From Mesorhizobium sp. (lineage in GTDB: Bacteria; Pseudomonadota; Alphaproteobacteria; Rhizobiales; Rhizobiaceae): a stretch of DNA of 64,000 nucleotides. Both the position numbers and the translations under genes were made by a program. The notes beneath the pieces were generated by a model. That model saw only the letters and a list, made by a program, of their open reading frames with translations, was not told where the DNA came from and searched no databases. The first letter of the stretch is position 1. The number at the start of each line of letters is the position of its first letter. Location of the stretch: contig SAKE01000001.1 in NCBI GenBank assembly GCA_004017275.1, positions 806,001 through 870,000 of the forward strand, read 5' to 3'. This document shows positions 58,449 through 64,000 of this stretch, in pieces.

Positions 58449-58533
58449 GCTCCACCGGGACCGTGTCGGTTTCGCGAATGCCTCGGTCAGAACGTCCTGA
58501 CCTCAAGACAAAGATCAAGTTAGCGACGATCCG

Positions 58534-58549
58534 TTAGCGCTCCGTTAAC
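58534..58549. promoter_or_regulatory. CtrA-like motif in the DUF2336 / small-protein divergent gap
   Basis: TTAG-CGCTCCG-TTAAC matches the alphaproteobacterial CtrA box TTAA-N7-TTAAC at eight of nine fixed positions. A further TTAG lies at 58520-58523. It could control either divergent gene. Only a motif match; no experimental support. Confidence 0.35.
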
Positions 58550-58621
58550 CCTCTGCCGGCCTTAATGATATTTGGAGGCGTTGCGTTGTGCTCCGGGGAA
58601 ACCGAGAGGAATGCGCGAACC

Positions 58622-58810
58622 ATGGGCATGGTACTGTCTTTCGTGCCGCGAACGGCACCAAGCAATCGGACAAAGCAAACCGCCGAAATGCCGGCGGCGG
58701 TGATCATCTTTCCCGGCATCCGCTATGAGCGGTCGGCAGCCGGCGAAGTGCGGCCGGTCGATCCCGACAAGCCGGGATCGCCACGCACGAAACCGGTTCC
58801 ACACCACTGA
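58622..58810 (+). CDS. Conserved small protein, function unknown
   Basis: A 62-residue soluble basic protein (MGMVLSFVPRTAPSNRTKQT...). The segment AAVIIFPGIRYERS is of a type I recall in short hypothetical proteins of Rhizobiales. GAGAGGA lies about 12 bases upstream of ATG 58622; ATG 58628 is the alternative. The open frame extends to 58565, but the extra residues have no family character. No domain is recognised. Confidence 0.6.
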   Translation: MGMVLSFVPRTAPSNRTKQTAEMPAAVIIFPGIRYERSAAGEVRPVDPDKPGSPRTKPVPHH

Positions 58811-58846
58811 GTTTCGGCAGCCACGGACCGCCGATCTGGCGCATAT

Positions 58847-59416
58847 CTAGAAGTCCTGCAACTCGCAGGAACTCTGCTCGAAGAAGCGCGACACGATCGG
58901 CTTCCAGCTGTCATCGGGCACGAAGGCGCGGATGACGAAGATGCCTTCCTCAATCGGCGCCTCGACGAAGATCGCTCCCTGAAGGTCTTCGGGAAGGTCC
59001 TTGCGCACGTCGATCATCTGCGCCGGCGTCAGCACGACGGCATCCAGCACGCCGCCCGTCGCGGTGTGGTCGTTGAAGGAATAGATGTTGTGGCCGCTGC
59101 GGTCATAGACCGAGACCGACCAGAACGGGACATGTCCGGGCGCCTTGATGCGGACCATGCCTTCGCCCAGGTCGAACCGGCACGCGGTCGCGTAAAACAG
59201 CGGGTCGACGGATTTCACCACTGGCGCGCCGCCGGCCTCGGCATCGAGCCGGGTCATCTTGTAGAGGTCCGAGGCCATGGACAGCCGCGACCAGGCATCG
59301 CGTTCGGAAAACTCAGGCACAAGAAGCAGCACGGCAATGTGCACGATGCCGGCGCCGAGCAGGCCGAGCAGGACGGCATGCAAAAGTCTTCGCATCGCCG
59401 CGTAAAAACTACGCAT
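58847..59416 (-). CDS. DUF1254-like membrane-anchored protein
   Basis: A 189-residue protein with an N-terminal anchor (LLHAVLLGLLGAGIVHIAVLLLV) and a periplasmic DUF1254-type domain (FSVSVYDRSGHNIYSFND-like PFWSVSVYDRSGHNIYSFN, then VLTPAQMIDVRKDLPEDLQGAIFVEAP). Function is unknown. It starts eight bases before the end of the DUF1214 gene upstream. In many bacteria the two domains are fused in one long protein; here they are separate. Confidence 0.78.
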   Translation of the reverse strand: MRSFYAAMRRLLHAVLLGLLGAGIVHIAVLLLVPEFSERDAWSRLSMASDLYKMTRLDAEAGGAPVVKSVDPLFYATACRFDLGEGMVRIKAPGHVPFWSVSVYDRSGHNIYSFNDHTATGGVLDAVVLTPAQMIDVRKDLPEDLQGAIFVEAPIEEGIFVIRAFVPDDSWKPIVSRFFEQSSCELQDF

Positions 59417-59993
59417 TGCAGCCGACCTTGACGATACGCGGCAGCGAGACGTCCGACAGGCCGGTGCTGCTGGCGATCGGCGTGTCGTAGAAGGTCAGCA
59501 CGAAATACATCCTGCCGAAACCGTCGGTCAAAAGCCAATTGCCTGGCATCGGGTGATGGCCTGCGGAAATGACGACCGAATTGTCGGGCTGGCGCACCAC
59601 CCCGTAGGATTGCAGCGCGGCGAGCCGGGGTTTGCCTGTTTCGACCACGCCGAGCGACTGGTCGGCGGCATAGAGCGTCCAGAACCGCGCCGTCGGAAAC
59701 CCACCCTCGATAGTGTAGGTGCATTCGCGCTTGAGTTCGCCGCCGCCCGCATCGCGCTCGGCAACGAAGGACAGCCCTTCGGCGCGCCCGAGCGCAAGCA
59801 CGCCCTCACGCGCCACACGGGCTTTGGAGTAGGGATCTGCGGACGGCGTACCTATGTCGGGAAAGGCTGTCCATTGGCCGATCCGGATGGCGCCGACACC
59901 GTCCTGGAGTTTCAGCGCATACCAGACGCTGCCGCCACCGCCGACGATGGCTATGGCAAGCGAAAGCAGCGTCAGGAAGGCATTCTTGAGCAT
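59409..59993 (-). CDS. DUF1214 domain protein, membrane-anchored
   Basis: A 194-residue protein with an N-terminal helix (AFLTLLSLAIAIVGGGGSVWYAL) followed by a DUF1214 domain. The domain has DPYSKARVAREGVLALGRAEGL, ARFWTLYAADQSLG, and a C-terminal GNWLLTDGFGRMYFVLTFYDTP that is the family hallmark. It is the first gene of the pair with the DUF1254 gene. The likely location is periplasmic face of the inner membrane; the role is unknown. Confidence 0.85.
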   Translation of the reverse strand: MLKNAFLTLLSLAIAIVGGGGSVWYALKLQDGVGAIRIGQWTAFPDIGTPSADPYSKARVAREGVLALGRAEGLSFVAERDAGGGELKRECTYTIEGGFPTARFWTLYAADQSLGVVETGKPRLAALQSYGVVRQPDNSVVISAGHHPMPGNWLLTDGFGRMYFVLTFYDTPIASSTGLSDVSLPRIVKVGCNA

Positions 59994-60082
59994 GAGGGGC
60001 CGGGGACGTGAAGAGTTGCCGCTCGGGATATCGCGGCGCAGGGCCTTGTGGCAAGCGGGCCGATGGATTTGCCCGCCCAGAC

Positions 60083-60112
60083 CAGTCGGAAAGACTCAAC
60101 TCAGTCGGAAAG
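60083..60112 (-). repeat. 11-base direct repeat just after the PBP1A stop codon
   Basis: CAGTCGGAAAG occurs at 60083-60093 and 60102-60112 (period 19), the second copy touching the end of the penicillin-binding protein gene. This is another small duplication at a gene end in this window. The rest of the 121-base gap shows nothing. Confidence 0.5.
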
Positions 60113-60114
60113 GA

Positions 60115-62268
60115 TCACAGCGCCGACAGCGCCTCCGGCGGTTGAGGCGCATCGAGGACGGGCGCCGACTGGAACAGCCTGGTCATGTCCCGCAGGGTCT
60201 GCGTGGTCCGGCTGGACAGCACCGCCGGCCGTTCGGCCGGGGCGTCGGCCGCTGCCTGAGCATCGCTTTTCTTCTGCGCTTCCTCGGCCTTGGCCGCGAC
60301 CTCCTCGTCGACGAAGGGTTTGTCGATGCCCGGGATCGGTTTGAGGTCGATATTCTGGTGCGCATAGACCATCAGCCGCTGCCACACCATTGCCGGCAGC
60401 GAGCCGCCGGTCATGTTCTTGGTCGGCGTGAAATCGTCATTGCCCATCCATACCGCCGCCGTGTAGTTCCCGGTGAAGCCGACAAACCAGGCGTCGCGGT
60501 AGGACTGCGTCGTGCCGGTCTTGCCGGCGACGACGATGTTGGGAAGTTGAGCGCGCCGCGCCGTGCCCATCACCGGCACCGCGGCCAGCATGGTGTTCAT
60601 CGATTTCAGCGCCTGCTCCGACAGCACCCGGTGTGGCGGCGGCGCATCCTTGGCGAAATCGTAAACCACCTCGCCGGTGCGGGTGACGAGTTGGCTGATG
60701 CCGTGCCGGGAGCCGACGAAGCCGTTGTCGGCGAACACGCTGTAGCCCGTCGCCTGGTCCATCACCGTCATGCCCGAGGTGCCGAGCACCATCGTCTTGT
60801 GCGCTTCGAGCGGCGATTCCACACCCATCGCTTCGGCCATGGCCTTGATCGGGCCGATGCCGAGATGGTCCTTGGCCAGCCGCACCGGCACGGTGTTGAT
60901 CGATTTGGCCATTGCCATGATCAGCGTGACGTTGCCCGCCGATCCGCCGCTGTAATTGTGCGGCGACCAAGCGCCCCAACTGATCGGGCCGCCGGAAATG
61001 ATGGAGTTGGGCGTGAAGCCGTGTTCCATCGCGGTTGCGTAGACATAAGGTTTGAACGACGAGCCGGTCTGGCGCAGCGCCTTGGTGGCGCGGTTGAACT
61101 GGCTGGCGCCGTAATCGCGGCCGCCGACGATGGCGCGCACGGCGCCGTTGGTCTCGATGACGACGACCGCGCCCTCGGTGACGTTATATTCCTTGCCGAA
61201 CTGCCGCAGGTGGAACTCCACCGATTCTTCCGCCGCCTTCTGGATGTTGGCGTCGAAAGTGGTGTGCGCGACAAGCGAATGCTGGCCCGGCTTGGCGATC
61301 TTCTTGACCTCGTCGAACGCCCAATCGAGGTAATAATCCGGGCTTTTCTGTTCGCCGCGGTCAACGACATCGGCCGGATGCAGCCTGGCCTGCAGGACCT
61401 GGCCCTCGGTCATGAAACCGGAATCGACAAGATTGGACAGCACCACATTGGCGCGCGCACGCGCCGCTGGCAGGTTGATGTGGGGCGCATATTTGGTCGG
61501 CGCCTTGAACAGGCCGGCCAGCATCGCTGCCTCGGCGAGGTTCAGGTCCTTGACGCTCTTGCCGAAATAGAAGTCGGCGGCTGCCTCGATGCCGAACGTG
61601 CCGCCGCCCATATAGGCGCGGTCGAGATAGAGCTGCAGGATTTCCTTCTTCGACAGATTGGCCTCGAGCCACAGCGACAGGAAGGCTTCCTTGATCTTGC
61701 GCTCCAAAGTGCGCTCATTGGTGAGGAATAGGTTCTTGGCCAGCTGCTGGGTGATGCTCGAGCCGCCCTGGACGACGGAGTTCGCCCGCACATTCTCGAA
61801 TATGGCGCGCGAAAGACCGAGCACGTCGATGCCGTAGTGGTCGAAGAAACGGCGATCCTCCGTGGCAAGCACCGCCTTGATCACGTGATCGGGCATCTCG
61901 TCGACCGGCACGGAATCGCGCTGGATGATGCCGCGCTGGCCGATCTCGTTGCCGTAGCGGTCGAGGAAGGTGACGGCGAAGTCGCCCTGGGCGCGCCAGT
62001 CGCCGGCCGTATCCTGGAAGGCCGGAATGGCCAGCGCCAGCATCACCACAATGCCGCCGGCGCCGAGCGTAAAACCTTCGCTCAACACTTCTATGATGCC
62101 ACGGCGCCAGCCGGATACGCGAAAGCGCCGCGAGAAGATCGTCGCGGATTCCCAGAATTGGCGCGCCTTGAAACCGATTTCGTAGAGCGAGGAATCGATC
62201 CACGCATCGAGCGCCAGCAGCCAGGCGGCGATCGGACCTCTTCTTTTGCGCGGTTCAGGACTGGCCAT
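60115..62268 (-). CDS. Penicillin-binding protein 1A (bifunctional transglycosylase/transpeptidase)
   Basis: Polymerises glycan strands and cross-links peptides in peptidoglycan. The 717-residue protein has a cytoplasmic start (EPRKRRGPIAAW), a transmembrane helix near residues 70-90 and a GT51 domain with VLATEDRRFFDHYGID and GGSSITQQLAKNLFL. The transpeptidase domain shows TGSSFKPYVYA (active Ser near residue 400), SINTVPVRLA (SxN) and VAGKTGTTQSYRDAWFVG (KTG). The C-terminal tail is Ala/Glu/Pro-rich. PBP1-type enzymes drive polar growth in Rhizobiales. Confidence 0.95.
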   Translation of the reverse strand: MASPEPRKRRGPIAAWLLALDAWIDSSLYEIGFKARQFWESATIFSRRFRVSGWRRGIIEVLSEGFTLGAGGIVVMLALAIPAFQDTAGDWRAQGDFAVTFLDRYGNEIGQRGIIQRDSVPVDEMPDHVIKAVLATEDRRFFDHYGIDVLGLSRAIFENVRANSVVQGGSSITQQLAKNLFLTNERTLERKIKEAFLSLWLEANLSKKEILQLYLDRAYMGGGTFGIEAAADFYFGKSVKDLNLAEAAMLAGLFKAPTKYAPHINLPAARARANVVLSNLVDSGFMTEGQVLQARLHPADVVDRGEQKSPDYYLDWAFDEVKKIAKPGQHSLVAHTTFDANIQKAAEESVEFHLRQFGKEYNVTEGAVVVIETNGAVRAIVGGRDYGASQFNRATKALRQTGSSFKPYVYATAMEHGFTPNSIISGGPISWGAWSPHNYSGGSAGNVTLIMAMAKSINTVPVRLAKDHLGIGPIKAMAEAMGVESPLEAHKTMVLGTSGMTVMDQATGYSVFADNGFVGSRHGISQLVTRTGEVVYDFAKDAPPPHRVLSEQALKSMNTMLAAVPVMGTARRAQLPNIVVAGKTGTTQSYRDAWFVGFTGNYTAAVWMGNDDFTPTKNMTGGSLPAMVWQRLMVYAHQNIDLKPIPGIDKPFVDEEVAAKAEEAQKKSDAQAAADAPAERPAVLSSRTTQTLRDMTRLFQSAPVLDAPQPPEALSAL

Positions 62269-62520
62269 TCAAAAACCCGGCTCGGCTGTGGCGCGACCTG
62301 AAAACCGCAAGCGGGCAATTTCAGGGCGTCGTCGTCCCGACTATTCATCCATTTTGCCGACACTCACAAGGGCGGTGAGGACACAGGTGCGCTGTTTGTT
62401 GATGAAAGGGCAGGGCCAGATCCCGGCCTGCCAATTGGTGCCGATGACTGACAGCACGTGAACGCAAAGCCCGCGCCTCCGGCGGAGACGCGAGCTTTTT
62501 GCCACTGCGGCACGGGCGCC
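62269..62520. other. 252-base gap between PBP1A and the FAD oxidoreductase
   Basis: A minus-strand GTG frame (62457 to about 62341) would give a 38-residue peptide containing TNWQAGIWPCPFINKQRTC, but it has no clear ribosome site and I cannot confirm it is real. A hairpin at 62466-62498 is listed separately. Nothing else is seen. Confidence 0.35.
62466..62498 (-). terminator. Hairpin downstream of the FAD oxidoreductase gene
   Basis: A 15-bp stem (AAAGCCCGCGCCTCC against GGAGACGCGAGCTTT, two mismatches that are G-U pairs on one strand) with a GGC loop. It lies about 22 bases after the oxidoreductase stop on the minus strand and ends in a short T-run. On the plus strand it is followed by TTTTT-type sequence but has no plus-strand gene to serve. 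Confidence 0.6.
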
Positions 62521-63960
62521 TCAAGCGGCGCGCAGGCTTTCTTTCGGGCGCAAGTTCTGGTTCATGCGGAACAGATTCAGTGGGTCGTAGCGCTTCTTGA
62601 TTTCCAGAAGCCGCCGATAGTTGCCGCCATAGGCCGCTTCGATCCGGTCGACCTCGTCCTCCGGCATGAAGTTCACATAGGCGGTGCCGGCGGCATAGGG
62701 CTTGGCCGCCTCGTAGAGAGCACGAGCCCAGTCGATGCAGGCCTTGTCCATCGCCGGTTCGCGCCAGCGGGCGTGAACGTTCATGACGAAATGCGAGCTG
62801 CGCTGTGGAAACGCTGTTGCGTCCGCCTTGACGCGACCTGCCGCGCCGCCGACATGGCCGACGAATATCTCGCATTCGGGTCCTGGCAGCTTGGCTATTG
62901 CCCCCGTGACGACCGCAGCCGCCTCATCGGAAAGCTCGGTGAAGTCATGGCTCTTCCAGTAGTTACGGGCGCCGGGCGCAAGCAGCGGGTCGAATGCCTG
63001 CTGCCAGCCGGTGAACGGGTTGAGGCCGACGACATCGGCAATCGGCGTGCCGATGGCGCGAAGCTTGCGCGTCGCCTTTTCGCCCGCGCCGATGTCGCCG
63101 CAATAGCACATGGCCAGAACCAGCACCTCCTTGCCATGCCATTCGGCCGGCAGGAAGGCTAGCGGCGGCGCCTGCCGCATGACCACCCAGCAGGTCAACT
63201 CGTCAGGCGCGGTTTCGAGCGCCTTGCGATACTCCTTCAGCACCTTTTCGGCATCGGCGAAGGGATGGACGACAAGCCCCGCCAGCACTTGCGGTCCAAA
63301 CTCGTGGAGTTGGAACTCGAATGCCGTGACGACGCCGAAATTGCCGCCGCCGCCGCGCAGCGCCCAGAACAAGTCTGGATTTTCGGTCTGACTGGCCCGC
63401 AGCAGTTTGCCGTCGGCGGTGACCACATCGGCGGAGGCAAGATTGTCGATGGTCAGCCCGAATTTGCGGGTGATCCAGCCGAAGCCGCCGCCCAGTGTCA
63501 GACCTGATATGCCGGTGGTCGAGTTAATGCCGGTCGGCATCACCAGCCCGAAGGCCTGCGTTTCCTTGTCGACATCGGCAAGCGTCGCGCCGGGTCCGAC
63601 CCATGCCCGCCGGGCAGCGACATCGACCCGCACCGACTTCATCAACGACAGATCAATCATTAGGCCACCATCGCAGACCGCACTTCCGGCAATGTTGTGG
63701 CCGCCGCCGCGCACGGAGACGAGAAGCCTGTTTTCCCTGGCGAAATTCACGGCTTTGATGACATCGGATGCGCCGACGCAGCACACGATCAGCCCGGGCC
63801 GTCGGTCGACCGTAGCATTCCAGATAGTGCGTGCTTCGTTGTAAGCGGCATCGCCTTCGCTCAGCACTGTGCCGCGCAATTGTGCCGAAAATGCTTCCAG
63901 GGCTGCGGCGTCGACTGTCGTTTTGCCGCGTTCAAGCGTGGTGAGGCTCATGGTGTTCAT
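62521..63960 (-). CDS. FAD-binding oxidoreductase, berberine-bridge-enzyme-like
   Basis: A 479-residue flavoprotein of the PCMH/BBE family. The FAD histidine attachment site is VRGGGHNIAGSAV (His near residue 87). The second attachment cysteine of true berberine bridge enzymes is replaced in SGLTLGGGFGWITRKFG, so FAD is probably bound through one bond. The C-terminal BBE motif is RYDPLNLFRMNQN. GGGAGGAAA six bases before ATG 63960 supports the start. No signal peptide is seen, so it is probably cytoplasmic. Substrate (sugar or alcohol) is unknown. Confidence 0.9.
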   Translation of the reverse strand: MNTMSLTTLERGKTTVDAAALEAFSAQLRGTVLSEGDAAYNEARTIWNATVDRRPGLIVCCVGASDVIKAVNFARENRLLVSVRGGGHNIAGSAVCDGGLMIDLSLMKSVRVDVAARRAWVGPGATLADVDKETQAFGLVMPTGINSTTGISGLTLGGGFGWITRKFGLTIDNLASADVVTADGKLLRASQTENPDLFWALRGGGGNFGVVTAFEFQLHEFGPQVLAGLVVHPFADAEKVLKEYRKALETAPDELTCWVVMRQAPPLAFLPAEWHGKEVLVLAMCYCGDIGAGEKATRKLRAIGTPIADVVGLNPFTGWQQAFDPLLAPGARNYWKSHDFTELSDEAAAVVTGAIAKLPGPECEIFVGHVGGAAGRVKADATAFPQRSSHFVMNVHARWREPAMDKACIDWARALYEAAKPYAAGTAYVNFMPEDEVDRIEAAYGGNYRRLLEIKKRYDPLNLFRMNQNLRPKESLRAA

Positions 63961-64000
63961 GGTTTCCTCCCGATTTGCTGATGAGCCGTCCCCCCTCCAA

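Noticed and set aside
59854..61731. 625-codon plus-strand open frame opposite PBP1A
   Set aside because: The minus strand encodes an intact penicillin-binding protein with SxxK, SxN and KTG motifs; the plus frame has no domain.

Overview
The window reads as a chromosomal segment of a high-GC alphaproteobacterium of the Rhizobiales, most likely Mesorhizobium or a close relative. This rests on the rhizobial order of the glycogen operon, a betICBA-type choline-sulfate/choline operon, a Ros/MucR regulator whose second zinc cysteine is Asp (described in Mesorhizobium loti Ml proteins), a type III phosphomannose isomerase domain, a Rhizobium-type asparaginase, and small families typical of the order (DUF1491, DUF2336, DUF5330, a Tat-secreted beta-helix protein). 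No 16S, plasmid origin, insertion sequence, prophage, integrase or CRISPR array is visible. The genus is an inference, not a match.

Layout. 1-11638 (+): glycogen metabolism, glgP (5'-truncated by the window)-glgB-glgC-glgA-pgm-glgX plus a second GH13 enzyme coupled to glgX; a long palindromic repeat sits before glgX. 11653-13878 (-): tadG/tadE-like pair. 14150-19599 (+): peptide ABC transporter oppA-oppB-oppC-oppDF, with a stem-loop after oppA and a triple repeat that multiplies the ribosome site/start of oppDF. 19627-20897 (-): lipoprotein and two small stress-type proteins. 21544-21620 (-): tRNA-Pro(CGG). 21765-25591 (+): phosphomannomutase and a fused GDP-mannose pyrophosphorylase/type III PMI, together a complete fructose-6-P to GDP-mannose route. 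25867-26514 (+): glutathione transferase. 26524-32807 (-): betI-betC-PLP dehydratase-betA-betB, with a palindromic BetI-like operator in the divergent gap to an SCP2-type thiolase (33001) and an asparaginase (34196).

35193-43262: Tat-secreted parallel beta-helix protein, GreA/GreB-family factor, a Doc toxin/AbrB antitoxin pair with a repeat-flanked promoter, both methylmalonyl-CoA mutase subunits, and a HerA-like ATPase. 43298-48653: L,D-transpeptidase, haloacid dehalogenase, branched-chain aminotransferase, Fe/Mn superoxide dismutase with a strong terminator, cytochrome c', di-heme cytochrome c, SET-domain protein. 48845-54003: LysE exporter, oligopeptidase B, SH3-like secreted protein, MucR, SufE, DUF5330. 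54420-58810: DivJ/PleC-like histidine kinase, peptidoglycan-binding membrane protein, DUF1491, DUF2336 and a 62-residue protein. 58847-63960 (-): split DUF1254/DUF1214 pair, penicillin-binding protein 1A and a BBE-type FAD oxidoreductase.

Most of this is core or conserved rhizobial sequence. I did not find a clearly new multi-gene system. The best leads are the PLP dehydratase built into the bet operon, the Asp-substituted MucR, the operator-wrapped Doc/AbrB promoter, the intergenic palindromes, and a recurrent pattern of short tandem duplications at gene ends.
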